Assembly: GCF_023913515.1 (NCBI RefSeq)
Contig: NZ_CP099393.1
Coordinates: 248,001 to 312,000 of the forward strand
Length of the DNA: 64,000 nt
Direction of reading: 5' to 3'
Origin: Natronococcus sp. CG52
Lineage (GTDB): Archaea > Halobacteriota > Halobacteria > Halobacteriales > Natrialbaceae
Below the pieces are notes generated by a model. That model had not been told where the DNA came from. It did no database searches and was given only the letters and a program-made list of their open reading frames with translations. Made by a program: the position numbers and the translations under genes. Below are positions 25,495 to 35,163 of this stretch, piece after piece; the first letter of the stretch is position 1; every line of letters begins with the position of its first letter.

Positions 25495-25800
25495 ATGGGC
25501 CGTGTCAATGCTACCGTAAGTGACGAACATCTTGCGCAAGTCGAGCAAGTCAAACAATCGGCAGACAGCGACATGTTGGCAGAGTTGCGCAACGAGTACG
25601 AGAGTCGTATCACAGACCTTGAGCAAGACGTCGAACGACTGCGCAACGAGAAACGCACGCTCATCAACGATCGCGAAGAGCGCACGGAGCTGGTGGAGTA
25701 CGTGGAAAAAGAAAAGAGTCTCTCCGAGCGCAAGGCCCAAGCCGGGATCGTCACGCGCGCGAAGTGGTTCATCACCAGGATGCCAGCCGAGGGAGAATAA
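25495..25800 (+). CDS. Small coiled-coil protein, plasmid/provirus type
   Basis: 101 residues from MGRVNATVSDEHLAQVE. It has a short N-terminal strand-helix start like ribbon-helix-helix proteins, then a coiled coil (ITDLEQDVERLRNEKRTLINDREERTELVEYVE), ending with AGIVTRAKWFITRMPAE. Related small proteins are frequent beside mobile haloarchaeal DNA. A longer start at 25474 is possible. Possibly DNA-binding; not proven. Confidence 0.65.
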   Translation: MGRVNATVSDEHLAQVEQVKQSADSDMLAELRNEYESRITDLEQDVERLRNEKRTLINDREERTELVEYVEKEKSLSERKAQAGIVTRAKWFITRMPAEGE

Positions 25801-26083
25801 CCAACTCTATTCGCTTCTAGATACTCTTATTCGCTGGAGAATCCGATGAAAAACAAATCCTTTATAATATGAAAAGAGCGTCTTTTTCACTGTCGGAGGC
25901 ACCGGAGGCGGACGGATCGCCGAGGGAAGGGAATTGCTTGACACACCACAATTCTCAACTGATCCGCCCTTACCCACCATATCTCCGGCATTCTCAGAAT
26001 TGGATTATAGATACATCACACTATTCCATGAATTATCTTACTCAAAGAGATTATTTATTACGAACTGGTAAAACATCGACTAA

Positions 26084-26709
<626 letters not shown>

Positions 26710-26893
26710 CTGAGGCACCAAGCGACGAACACAAGTCGAGCGAACATTTTGAGGAGATAGAACTCGTCAGACATTTGTTTTCGGCAGAATCATTTCTAGG
26801 GGAAGTAGCAGCAGAAGTTGCGACCGTTCCGCTCAATGTATATGGAATTGGACTCATTTCGTTACTTTGTTTCAGGAGCCTTACTGGGATCGC

Positions 26894-27035
26894 CGATACA
26901 TAGAGAGTGCGAACCTAGTGCGATTGTTTCTGTCATCTAATGGAGATTGTTGAGGAGCTGTGCTGAATACACAGCGCAAATGTGGCACAGACTGAGAGGC
27001 GATCAGCGCGGAAGATCGAACGCTCAGTACAGAGG
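26894..27035. repeat. Dispersed intergenic repeat, copy H
   Basis: CGATACATAGAGAGTGCGAAC, then GTGCTGAATACACAGCGC with TGTGGCACAG, then GATCGAACGCTCAGTACAG. The first block also occurs at about 19180-19200 and, diverged, in copies I and J. It ends about 60 nt before the ABM-type gene. Confidence 0.65.
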
Positions 27036-27095
27036 TTGTATGCAGCAGAGCGGTACCAATAATATGCTTATGGTGGTGCCGTGCCTTATTGGAGC

Positions 27096-27377
27096 ATGGT
27101 CTATTCACTCCAACGAGCGGTGGTCGGCGACTACGAGGAATGGAAGGCAATCGTGGAGGAGTTAGCAGACCGGCGTGCCGAAAGCGGGTCCCAGGGAGGT
27201 CAACTCTTCAAATCGCCAGCGAACCCGAACGAGATCGTCGTTCTTTTTGAGTGGGAATCTGAAGAAAAAGCCCGCGAGTTCATGGAGGAAGTCATCCCTG
27301 CGAAACAGTGGGATCGCGCTCGCATCCACTCGTATGAGATACACTTCCTGGAGCACGTCGAAGACCTCGATGCCTAA
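27096..27377 (+). CDS. Dimeric alpha-beta barrel (ABM-like) protein
   Basis: 93 residues. A ferredoxin-like strand-helix pattern: MVYSLQRAVVGDYEEWKAIVEE, GSQGGQLFKSPANPNEIVVLFEW, KAREFMEE, ending YEIHFLEHVED. This resembles antibiotic-biosynthesis-monooxygenase-like haloarchaeal proteins. The family includes heme- or quinone-handling enzymes; no catalytic residue can be named. GTG at 27081 is an alternative start. Confidence 0.75.
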   Translation: MVYSLQRAVVGDYEEWKAIVEELADRRAESGSQGGQLFKSPANPNEIVVLFEWESEEKAREFMEEVIPAKQWDRARIHSYEIHFLEHVEDLDA

Positions 27378-27520
27378 CTATACTTACTTTCTCACTGCAA
27401 GGTCCGTACGTGTAGTTATAGCCATTTTGTCGCTGAAGATCGTGCAAGATACGCGCTCTGTATTCAGCAAGACTTGATCAAACTACCGAATCACTGCCAA
27501 GAGCAGTGTGCTGATTACAG

Positions 27521-27738
27521 TGCTCTGTAGGATCACTAGGCAACGGTGGATTTTGGGCGATTGATGGTAGTTAATATCTACGAATTTCGCATGAACCTTA
27601 GCCGTTCACGGGTAGTCATGTGAACCGATTTCAGCGAAACCCGGAACCAGCAGTGGATTTGGATTATCAGTCCAGTAATTGGCTGTTTCTCGGCTATTTA
27701 GGGTCAATTGCAGCGCAGCCTAGCGATCCTACAGAGCA
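27521..27738. mobile_element. 218-bp MITE (family TGCTCTGTAGGA) with exact 8-bp target duplication
   Basis: Ends TGCTCTGTAGGATCACTAGG and, inverted, TGCTCTGTAGGATCGCTAGG. Flanked by GATTACAG on both sides (27513-27520 and 27739-27746). A second copy of identical length lies at 62992-63209. No transposase with these ends is in the window. Confidence 0.85.
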
Positions 27739-27891
27739 GATTACAGAGGATAGGTGCAGCACGGCAGCACCGTTTGTTTCGCGTTGATACCGGTGAACCA
27801 GCCATTCAAGAGCTGCTGAACTGATCGTCGGAGCACTGCCTAGATAAGGGGAACCGCAAGACTGAGGGCCAATGGAGTTTCAATATCGGCT

Positions 27892-28959
27892 GAGGGTGTC
27901 ATAGAACAGTTACCATACCAAAGAGCAGGGTGAACGTTGAGGTGGATGTGTTCAGCGACCCTGCAAGATGCTCCTTCGGTAGAGACGTTCTTCAATGTCG
28001 TGGAGACAGAGACGCTAGCGTTGTTTGAGCATCTCTCCTTCGAGTTTCTCGAAGAGCTCGACGTGTTCGCCCCGGCGGAGACGGGGCGAACACGAGACCA
28101 CGAACCACCCGAGATGATGCGTGGCTTCCTTCATTGCTACTACCACGACATCTATGGAATTCGTCCCGTCGAACGAGAGCTTCGAAACACAGTCGTCTGG
28201 CTCAGCTGTGGCTTCGATCGACCGCCGTCGAGAGACGCGGTCGATCGCTTTCTCACTGATCTCGAACACGTCGTTGATGAGATCTTCGACCATCTCGTCG
28301 AGCAAGCCGCGGCAGGCGGCCTGCTCGACCTGACCTACTGCATCGATTCGACCGACGTGAGAACAATGCCCGCCGATCAAGATGCGTCGAAATGCTACGA
28401 TCCAACCGCTGAAGAATACTACTACGGCTATGGCTGTACGATCGTCTCGACCGGACAAAAGATCCCTATCGCCGCGGAATTCACTGAGAGCAAACAAGCG
28501 CCAGAAGAGACGGCGATGCGCGTCACACGTGACGCGCTCGCCGTCGAACAGCCGATCTGGATGATCGGGGATAGTGCCTACGACACGCTCGACTGGCACG
28601 ACCCCTGCGGCCAGCAAGTGGTCGTGCCAGTCGCTCCGTACAACGCACGAAACACTGACCACCCGAAAGACATCGAGTACAGGGTCGAAGACCGAATCGA
28701 GAAACTCAGCGAGGACGTGCAGCTGAAGCAAGCGACACTAGACGAGACGTACAACCGACGGAGTGGAGTCGAACGAACCAACGACGCAGTCAAGGACTGC
28801 GGCCTCGGGCACGTTCGCGCCCGAGGCCGCGTCCACGCACGAGCGCAGGTGTTCCTCGCGCTGTGTCTTCGCCTCGTCGTCGCAATCACCAACTACGAAC
28901 GAGGAGACAATCCAGGAAGTACCGTGATCACGGTGTGAGAACTCTTCTATGACACCCTC
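27892..28959. mobile_element. Insertion sequence with intact DDE transposase, ends GAGGGTGTCATAGAA
   Basis: Terminal inverted repeats GAGGGTGTCATAGAACAGTT (left) and GAGGGTGTCATAGAAGAGTT (right, inverted), about 1068 bp overall. It is the only element in the window of this TIR type with a complete transposase gene. The MITEs at 13330 and 55630 share its ends. Confidence 0.8.
27946..28938 (+). CDS. Transposase (IS4/IS5-type DDE)
   Basis: 330 residues from MCSATLQ (TTG at 27937 is an in-frame alternative). An N-terminal domain with EPPEMMRGFLHCYYHDIYGIRPVERELRNTVVWLSCGF is followed by the RNase-H-like core. The first Asp is in YCIDSTDVRTMP, the second in IGDSAYDT and the Glu in RRSGVERTNDAVKDCGL. 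It cuts and pastes the surrounding element. The gene is full length with no stops, so the element may be active. Confidence 0.88.
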   Translation: MCSATLQDAPSVETFFNVVETETLALFEHLSFEFLEELDVFAPAETGRTRDHEPPEMMRGFLHCYYHDIYGIRPVERELRNTVVWLSCGFDRPPSRDAVDRFLTDLEHVVDEIFDHLVEQAAAGGLLDLTYCIDSTDVRTMPADQDASKCYDPTAEEYYYGYGCTIVSTGQKIPIAAEFTESKQAPEETAMRVTRDALAVEQPIWMIGDSAYDTLDWHDPCGQQVVVPVAPYNARNTDHPKDIEYRVEDRIEKLSEDVQLKQATLDETYNRRSGVERTNDAVKDCGLGHVRARGRVHARAQVFLALCLRLVVAITNYERGDNPGSTVITV

Positions 28960-29146
28960 CTTACTAGACGGCTGGAGCGGAAAATAGCTTTCTCAGCAGT
29001 CAATACATCCCGATCATTATGATAATATCGAGATTCCGGTCGTAGTTTTCATCGTTCCATGTCGCCGGACAAACGCTCCCTGATGAATAACCCATCGTAA
29101 TAAATGAGTGGCTCGCCACTGGGTGTGACGCCTATTGACAGCGGTA

Positions 29147-29506
29147 TCAGTCCTCGACCCCCTTTTCGGGGTGCCACAGAAATTCCATGACGCTGCTCGC
29201 GGTTTCCATCGACGCCGCAATCGCGGCCCTATCGTGCCTGATCGTGTGGTCGTCAGGATCATAGTCGATCACGCCTGCCTCCACTAAGTTTGGGAGATGC
29301 GTCTCCTGGAGAGTCGTCCGAACGCGACTGATCTCCTCATCCGAGGGTTCGGTCGCAGTTTGCTCCCAGCGGGCAACCCGGGCCGCGAGGTCATCGAGTG
29401 CCACGGGGTTCGTGTGCTGTTTGAAATACTGAAGGACGAGCCGCTGGCGGGGGTGTGCGATCAGACTGAAGGTGTCGTCTACCGACGCATGGTCTTCGCG
29501 TCCCAT
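29147..29506 (-). CDS. DUF7344-type winged-helix protein (copy 2)
   Basis: 119 residues from MGREDHAS. DTFSLIAHPRQRLVLQYFKQ, a helix with ALDDLAARVARWE, then RTTLQETHLPNLVEAGVIDYDPDDHTI, the conserved wing of this haloarchaeal family. A longer start MYCTGMG at 29521 is possible. Probably a single-domain transcription regulator, expressed alone between two insertion sequences. Confidence 0.82.
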   Translation of the reverse strand: MGREDHASVDDTFSLIAHPRQRLVLQYFKQHTNPVALDDLAARVARWEQTATEPSDEEISRVRTTLQETHLPNLVEAGVIDYDPDDHTIRHDRAAIAASMETASSVMEFLWHPEKGVED

Positions 29507-29625
29507 ACCAGTACAATACATCCCCCAAGGACATACATTACCTTCGGTAGCGAAGGAATGTGCCTGATAGAATCTACACTCTCGAAGGTTCCGCTGGATG
29601 ATGGACCTACTGCCTTGGGCAGTGC

Positions 29626-31022
29626 AGTCTCAGTACCTCACAAAGCGTCCCTGCTCACTTGAACTGAAGCCGCAGTTTCATCCTGAACGGTAGTGATTGA
29701 CGAAAGTTCTGACCGAAGGTCGAGCAGAGTCGTCGCTGTCGGCGGCGGTCAGCCGCCGACGAGACGGCGTTGCCACTTGCAGGGAGGCTGGCTCGATCGG
29801 CGTTAGCGGTGGAACCGATCGTCTGGTGGCCGATTTGCAGGGACGGCCCTCGTGGTGCGTCGGGCCGTCCATGCTACCCGGCACACCATCTTGATGAACT
29901 CCTTGAACGACCAGGACCAGAGGCGACGCCCGCCACGGCGGGGCGTCGCCACGTACTCCCAGCGCAAGTACCGCCAGACGTTCTGTAACAGCAGACTCAC
30001 CACGACGTACAACAGCCGAACCACCGGATTTTGCGTTGTCGTCGTTGCAATGCTTTGCTCGGAGAGCCGGTACGTCGCCTCGATACCGAAGCGTTTCGCG
30101 TAGTGGTATCGGGCGTCGCGTGGTGAGTCGATAAACGGCGCGTCAGCGGCGTAGCCGTGACGCGCCACCCCATGTTCGTCGTACCGCCCGTTTTGGTAGG
30201 TACAGTCGATGTAGACGGGAAACTCGACGGTCCAGCTGTGACCGTCGAGTTTCGCCGTCAGATCGTGCTGGATAACGCGGCTCCAGCCTTCCGAGAGTTC
30301 CTGCTTGATCGTTTGTCCCCAGCGGATGATCGGCATCACGTACGCGTGGTTGTGCGCCTGAAGCAGCGTGAGACACTTGCTATCGTAGAATTCACGGTCA
30401 AGATAGACGGCCTTGACGCTGAGGTCAAGGCCATCAAGAATCCCGAGAAACTCCGCGAGGACGCTGCTGGCGGTGTCGCCGTCGGTGAGACGGCGCACCG
30501 CCAGCGTATAGCGTTTGTTCTGTACACGCGCGTAGAGAGTAGCATAGGCATGGAACGCAGTGGTTCCACGTTTCGCTTCCGAGTGATAGAGGCCGTCTGT
30601 GTCGTTTTCATCACCATAGTAGGGCCGCAGGTGGAGGTCTACACAGACCTCCACCTGCTCAGGAAGGACAGCGAGTGCGTCCTTCTGGAGAAGCGTGTTT
30701 CCAACCTGTTCAACCGACTCAAGATCGAATTTCTCGCGGAGATGGTACAGAACGGTGTTTTGGTGAGGTGAATCGTTGCTGTTCTCACAAAGCTCCGAAA
30801 CCGAGGTCCCGTCGGCGCACGCGCCGACGAGGACCTCATAGATGTCTTTTGCGTCTACCTCTGCATTCTTGCCGAGATCAAGATCAATTTCCTCGTCAAC
30901 TCCCTTGACGAGGAAGTTACGGAGCTGGTCCTCGTGGATTGAACCGTCCGCTTGCTTTGCTTGCTTGGACACAACTCAGCAAGCGGACTTCTCAATCAAC
31001 GGCTTTGTGAAGTACTGAGTCT
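29626..31022. mobile_element. ISH3-family insertion sequence
   Basis: Ends AGTCTCAGTACCTCACAAAGC (left) and, inverted, AGACTCAGTACTTCACAAAGC (right), about 1.4 kb apart, the usual ISH3 size. One intact transposase is inside. The right end lies only 14 bp from the HalOD1 gene stop. No target duplication is obvious. Confidence 0.82.
29803..30972 (-). CDS. ISH3-family transposase
   Basis: 389 residues. An N-terminal helical DNA-binding part (VDAKDIYEVLVGACADGTSVSEL, NTVLYHLREKF) precedes a DDE core. The first Asp is in VCVDLHLRPYYG, followed by LYHSEAKRGT; the second is in AVYLDREFYD and the Glu in KRFGIEATYRLSEQ. The C-terminal tail is basic with TARRTTRAVPANRPPDD. Full length and undisturbed. 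Confidence 0.93.
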   Translation of the reverse strand: MSKQAKQADGSIHEDQLRNFLVKGVDEEIDLDLGKNAEVDAKDIYEVLVGACADGTSVSELCENSNDSPHQNTVLYHLREKFDLESVEQVGNTLLQKDALAVLPEQVEVCVDLHLRPYYGDENDTDGLYHSEAKRGTTAFHAYATLYARVQNKRYTLAVRRLTDGDTASSVLAEFLGILDGLDLSVKAVYLDREFYDSKCLTLLQAHNHAYVMPIIRWGQTIKQELSEGWSRVIQHDLTAKLDGHSWTVEFPVYIDCTYQNGRYDEHGVARHGYAADAPFIDSPRDARYHYAKRFGIEATYRLSEQSIATTTTQNPVVRLLYVVVSLLLQNVWRYLRWEYVATPRRGGRRLWSWSFKEFIKMVCRVAWTARRTTRAVPANRPPDDRFHR

Positions 31023-31035
31023 ATTCTCGTTCAAT

Positions 31036-31314
31036 CTACGCTGCTGGTTCGGCTGGATCGGTGACAGTAACGTCCCCGTCACTCCTGACGATAACGTCGT
31101 ATCCACAGTAGCTGAACTGGAGCCGACCATCCGAACGAGCCATCCCTGTCCGTGGTGGAGCAAAGAGGGCGTCTAACGCGTCCGGGTCGGTCGCCTCGTA
31201 CAACGGGTGTTCGAGTTCGACTGGATCGACGCCGTCACGGGCCGCGATCGTCTCGATAACCGTGGTACTCACCGACTGATCGTCCATCGAACGGTCTGCC
31301 GGAGCAAAATCCAT
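31036..31314 (-). CDS. HalOD1 output-domain protein
   Basis: 92 residues matching the halobacterial output domain 1: TTVIETIAARDGVDPVELEHPLYEATDPDALDALF, then GRLQFSYCGYDVIVRSDGDVTV. The domain occurs alone or behind receiver/PAS domains in haloarchaeal signalling; its target is unknown. It precedes, on the same strand, the Bat-type regulator gene about 200 bp upstream and could be read through from it. Confidence 0.88.
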   Translation of the reverse strand: MDFAPADRSMDDQSVSTTVIETIAARDGVDPVELEHPLYEATDPDALDALFAPPRTGMARSDGRLQFSYCGYDVIVRSDGDVTVTDPAEPAA

Positions 31315-31510
31315 TGTCGAATATCACGGGTTATTCTCCCAAAAGTCCGTTGGAAATTATACTGGTTGACATCCAGCAAGAAACACGGATGCTGGCGATT
31401 TTCCAGCTGGGCTGGTTCACTCGTCGGGGAGTTCGTTGACGACGTCAGAGCTGAATCCGTCCATCGGTCGGCGAATACACGATTGTCGAGACAACCACTC
31501 GAGAGAGCCG

Positions 31511-32167
31511 TCAGGAATGCCCGCTGTTGTAGTTCGTGAGCAAGGTTTCAGCGATGAGCGCGGCTGTTCCCCGACGGATCCGCTGGGAGACCGCACTGTC
31601 GCTGATGTCGAACTCCGTAGCGAGCGCATCCATTGAGGTCCCGCGTGGCACCTCGAAATAGCCCCCTCGGTAGGCCGAAATGAGCGTCTCATACTGGTCG
31701 GCCGAGAGCTGCCCGCCGTCTTCGGGCAGCGCTGGATTGTACAAGCGTCGCAACGTGAGCGGGATGTCGTGGGCCTCGCAGGCGTCACGAAACGCACTCA
31801 GGTCCTCGCGACTTCTGAACTGCAATCGGAAGTCCCACACGTCGGCGGTGCCCTCGGCTTCCAGAATGCGGGCATTGGTCTCGATAAGCGACTGGACGAG
31901 TCCATCGATGTCGGTACTCCACTGGATTTCGTAGAGAATCCGCGAGTCGGTCTGGGTGAGTTGCGCGACGCTCATCGTCAACGGATCATCTTCGAGTGTC
32001 TCCTCGATGTGGTCCGCGCTCTCAGCATCCACCCAGAACAGGGGGATGATCGCTTCGCGCAACGGGACGATTCGTTCTAATTCGATCTCGACGTTCGGGT
32101 ACTCTTCAAGCACCCGGCCTAGCGGGAACGCATGGGCAGGGATACTAATGTCGGTAATGACGATCAT
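31511..32167 (-). CDS. Bat-type (bacterio-opsin activator) HTH regulator, copy 1
   Basis: 218 residues. The N-terminal ligand-sensing domain (FPLGRVLEEYPNVEIELERIVPL..PLFWV) is followed by the C-terminal HTH-10 domain (LSADQYETLISAYRGGYFEVPRGTSMDALATEFDISDSAVSQRIRRG), the DNA-binding hallmark of the Bat family. A second member at 58.2 kb has the same layout. Signal and regulon are unknown. Confidence 0.92.
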   Translation of the reverse strand: MIVITDISIPAHAFPLGRVLEEYPNVEIELERIVPLREAIIPLFWVDAESADHIEETLEDDPLTMSVAQLTQTDSRILYEIQWSTDIDGLVQSLIETNARILEAEGTADVWDFRLQFRSREDLSAFRDACEAHDIPLTLRRLYNPALPEDGGQLSADQYETLISAYRGGYFEVPRGTSMDALATEFDISDSAVSQRIRRGTAALIAETLLTNYNSGHS

Positions 32168-32507
32168 GGGTGTTCACCTCGTGTAGTCGTGGCTGTCACC
32201 CTCCCCTCGTACTGCGGAGTGACCGCAGGTAGGGAGTGGTATACTGAGGGTAGTGGCGAGTCAAAGTTATATCTTGTCTGTCAGCGGCTTCGCTTGCGAA
32301 GGCAGGAGCGTCGGTTCTTGTGTATGAGCCGAATTTACCCTCTTTCCGGGTAAGGGGCTTCGCCTGCGAAGGCGGTTCTTATCGCCCTGACGACTGTACA
32401 GTTGTAGTACGGATCCCAGACGATCTCGCCGGGGTATAATTGGAAAGTAACAGAAGGATCCCGACGCAGCGAGGCGGGATGAGTCGACTCGAGACGAGCG
32501 AGCCATC
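32168..32507. repeat. Intergenic region with a duplicated hairpin
   Basis: GGCTTCGCTTGCGAAGGC (32286-32303) and GGCTTCGCCTGCGAAGGC (32356-32373) are the same 6-bp-stem hairpin twice. Each is followed within 15 nt by GGTTCTT. No gene is seen; this could be an RNA element or part of the upstream region of the DUF7344 gene. Confidence 0.5.
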
Positions 32508-33071
32508 ATGTTTGATGATCCAGCTGACGAGGCGGTCGACGACGTATCGCCCAACCCGACGGAAGAACAAGCGCACGCGGCTGCGAAAGCAAAAGCGGTC
32601 GACGACACGGCGACGTCACCCGACCGCCGTGTCATCGACCCAGAGGAAGCGCGCAACACGAATTTCTCGCCAAGCGTCGTGTTTGGTATCCTTGCGGACG
32701 AACGCCAGCAATACGCCCTCTACTATCTCACCGACCACGGTGGGACCGCGATCCTCGAGAAAATCGCCAAGCATCTGGCCGCGTGGGAGAATCGGACGAC
32801 CGTCGAGTTGGCCACAGCAGAAATGTCGAATCGCGTGTACGCTGGCCTCCATCACGCGGACTTGCCGAAACTGGAAGACTACGGATTCATCGAGTTCGAT
32901 CGGGAGACCGGCACGGTGACGCTCACCGAGCACGGCGAGCAGATTGACTCCTCTTTGGAGTTCGCCAAGCAGAGGAAGACCAACGAGTATCTGGGCGCGC
33001 CCGGGCAGGACTCGCTCGGCTCCTCACAGACAGGCACGCACAGCGAGGAGGATCACGACCATGACAACTGA
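32508..33071 (+). CDS. DUF7344-type winged-helix protein with acidic tails (copy 3)
   Basis: 187 residues. The core at about 52-145 reads FSPSVVFGILADERQQYALYYL, AILEKIAKHLAAWE and VYAGLHHADLPKLEDYGFIEFDRETGTVTL. The N-terminal 50 residues and the Gly/Asp/His-rich C-terminus (EEDHDHDN) are extensions absent in the other copies. The last codons overlap the zinc-ribbon gene, so the pair is coupled. Confidence 0.82.
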   Translation: MFDDPADEAVDDVSPNPTEEQAHAAAKAKAVDDTATSPDRRVIDPEEARNTNFSPSVVFGILADERQQYALYYLTDHGGTAILEKIAKHLAAWENRTTVELATAEMSNRVYAGLHHADLPKLEDYGFIEFDRETGTVTLTEHGEQIDSSLEFAKQRKTNEYLGAPGQDSLGSSQTGTHSEEDHDHDN

Positions 33072-33276
33072 ACGCCAACCCGAGACCGAGACCAACAGCA
33101 CTGACCACACATCAGCGATGAAACGAGTCCTGGCCGCCTGCCGGGACTGTAAGAAACCCTATACTGCGAAATACATCGCAGACGGTAACATGCAGATCGT
33201 CGGCTCGAGGAAGGGCTGTCCGAACTGTGGCGGAACGGACTTTCAAGAACTCTCAGCCGATGGGTTCGTCCAATGA
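33061..33276 (+). CDS. Small zinc-ribbon protein
   Basis: 71 residues. Two CxxC knuckles, CRDC and CPNC, separated by about 28 residues form a rubredoxin-type zinc ribbon near the C-terminus. The N-terminus is polar. It overlaps the preceding regulator by 11 bp. Probably a nucleic-acid or protein-binding accessory of that regulator. Confidence 0.7.
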   Translation: MTTERQPETETNSTDHTSAMKRVLAACRDCKKPYTAKYIADGNMQIVGSRKGCPNCGGTDFQELSADGFVQ

Positions 33277-33600
33277 AGTGTTGATGAAGACCCAGAGACA
33301 CAGCGAGAGACACCATCTCCGAAATGACTTGCCAGAGCGGCAGCGCGTGATCTGCCTCCATCAGTTGTCTCGACAGCCGAAGAGAGGAGAACTGTGAGAA
33401 GATCTCCGACTGGTTCCTTGAGAATTAGCGATCATTGTACCGCCCCGGATAGGGTGTCATCGAATTGTTTGCACACCCTCCCGCGTCAGTTGGCAAATGC
33501 TCAGTCCAGGTACTAAACCGGATTCACATTTAGACGTGAAGCTGACAACCACCACATGTGTAGGGATATATCTTATCTGAGTCGCTCGTGGAAGGGGAGT
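33277..33600. other. No gene recognised
   Basis: Ordinary intergenic sequence leading to the response regulator; a TATA-like AGGGATATATCTTATCTG lies at 33564-33581, about 25-35 nt before the ATG at 33601. Confidence 0.4.
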
Positions 33601-34053
33601 ATGAGCAACAAAACTCCCGATGAGCCAGTAGATATCCTACTCGTTGAAGACAATCCCGGCGACGTTCGCCTTGCACATGAAGCGTTCAAATCACTAGAGA
33701 GTGTAATAGAATTTCACATCGTCAGTGACGGTGAAGAGGCAGTAGAGTACTTTGATTCCCACCAGTCTACAGAATCAAACCCCTACCCTGATTTAGTTCT
33801 GTTAGATTTGAGCCTGCCACAGATGAATGGCTTCACGGTTCTTGAAAAACTCGACAAAGAGCTGGATTATCCGTCACCCCCAGTCCTCGTTCTTTCGAGT
33901 TCACAGGGTGAAGAGGACATCGCCAAAAGCTACGAAAACGCTGCAAATGCATATCTTACCAAGCCAGACGACCCAACTGAATTCGACTCAATGGCACAAG
34001 CAATCGAAGAATTCTGGCTGGAGACAGCGCGACAGCCGTCTAGTCCCTCATAG
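33601..34053 (+). CDS. Single-domain response regulator (receiver only)
   Basis: 150 residues, a CheY-like receiver of the Rcp1 subtype. Acidic pocket in VEDNPGD, phospho-acceptor Asp in LVLLDLSLPQMNG, switch Ser in VLVLSSSQGEED and Lys in AYLTKPDDP. No output domain, so it relays phosphate between sensor kinases such as the PAS kinases at 49-54 kb (inference). The ATG at 33601 follows AGGGGAGT and a TATA box; the open frame from 33556 is not needed. Confidence 0.92.
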   Translation: MSNKTPDEPVDILLVEDNPGDVRLAHEAFKSLESVIEFHIVSDGEEAVEYFDSHQSTESNPYPDLVLLDLSLPQMNGFTVLEKLDKELDYPSPPVLVLSSSQGEEDIAKSYENAANAYLTKPDDPTEFDSMAQAIEEFWLETARQPSSPS

Positions 34054-34980
34054 ATTACTTAACGTCGCAGACAATCGGCGATCCGGCCGCAACCCTACTC
34101 GGCTAACACACGACCAACGACGGGAAACCTCTCTGACGATGTGATAGGTTCTATTAATTCAAATGAATTTGCGCTGGAATTTTTGTGGATTAACGGTGTT
34201 ATGGGACCACGTGAGAAGATCATCGCTGGTAATTCTCACCGATGTGACTGTGAGCTTTCGAGGATACCACTCCTACCTGCAGTGTTGAACGCAAGACGGC
34301 GGCGCTATCAGTATTGTAACATTCAGTTTTCCACCAGTGGATACGCTCTATCGGCAGATTCTGAGATCAGATGATTCACTTTCAGTCGGTTTGTTCGGTG
34401 TTCAAAACATCAGTTTCATGGCATACCGCGTGAAGTATGAACTGGACGATGGCGATGCCTCTCCCGGATACGTCCAGAGAAAGGGAACAGGCGGCGAGCC
34501 TAACTTGCTGCCTGCGTTAGGTTATGCACGATGCACTTGCGAGTCAGCTCCCGGAGCCGGCACGGCCAATTCCGGGAGCTGAGCTTCTCGTCGTCGTCTT
34601 CCTTCAATTGCGGGAAGCCTGTTTCATTCATCTAATGCTGATTGTAGGCGTCAGCGTCCATTCGAGCTTGTGGGCCTTCTGTAACGGCGTCTGTTCTCTG
34701 TGCTTGATCAACGGTCGCGTTGACTCGGAGCGACACTCTCACGGAGGTCGCTCCACGAGTAGTTTGCGTCAACGGACAACACACGCAGGTCTTCCAGATT
34801 AATAGTAGTTAAGCGAACTTTTGGGTATGGGTTATCTCAACGTAGCCGTTTACAGCATCGTGAGCAGAAACTACCGAATCGCTATGCCCAGAATTCATCT
34901 GAATCACTACCGGCGGAAGACCTGCATCCCGATGTGACCATCCCACGCTTTCTCTGTCGTGTAGTGAACGTCCTTGATCG
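34054..34980. other. 0.9 kb without a confident gene; one strong hairpin
   Basis: CAGCTCCCGGA (34545-34555) is perfectly inverted as TCCGGGAGCTG (34571-34581) around a 15-nt loop that itself contains GCCGGCACGGC. A minus-strand 62-codon frame at 34809-34997 may be the displaced rest of the Tat-type gene that follows. Nothing else supported. Confidence 0.4.
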
Positions 34981-35163
34981 CTAATGATCATGGGCAATGC
35001 TGGGGGTACTGAACCCGACTACTGCGCTGGTAGTTGCTGCGGCTTGTAAGAACCGCCGCCGGGAGGTTCGTGACATGTGCTCGTACCGCCGGTTGGGGGA
35101 TACTGATCGCCGTATACTACGGACTTCTGCTGAGTCATCCCTCTGCTCGTCATTGTTAGCCAT
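34981..35163 (-). pseudogene. Twin-arginine signal-peptide fragment
   Basis: About 60 codons from MANNDEQ. SRRRFLQAAATTSAVVGFSTPSIAH is a clear Tat signal peptide (SRRRFLQ motif plus hydrophobic core), but a stop follows directly after AHDH. In other frames some downstream sequence looks coding (DVHYTTEKAWDGHIGMQVF). The mature exported protein is lost or frameshifted; identity unknown. Confidence 0.45.

Larger units (their letters stand above)
27831..28975. mobile_element. Older IS6-like element split by a nested insertion sequence
   Basis: The left part, GCACTGCCTAGATAAGG..CCGCAAGACTGAGGGCCAATGG, aligns with the left end of the 230-bp mini-element at 11895. The right end TTACTAGACGGCTGG matches its right end roughly. 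The intact IS at 27892-28959 lies between them. The right-end match is short, so this is tentative. Confidence 0.45.

Noticed and set aside
28015-28731. 238-codon minus-strand frame in the insertion sequence
   Set aside because: Shadow of the intact DDE transposase.
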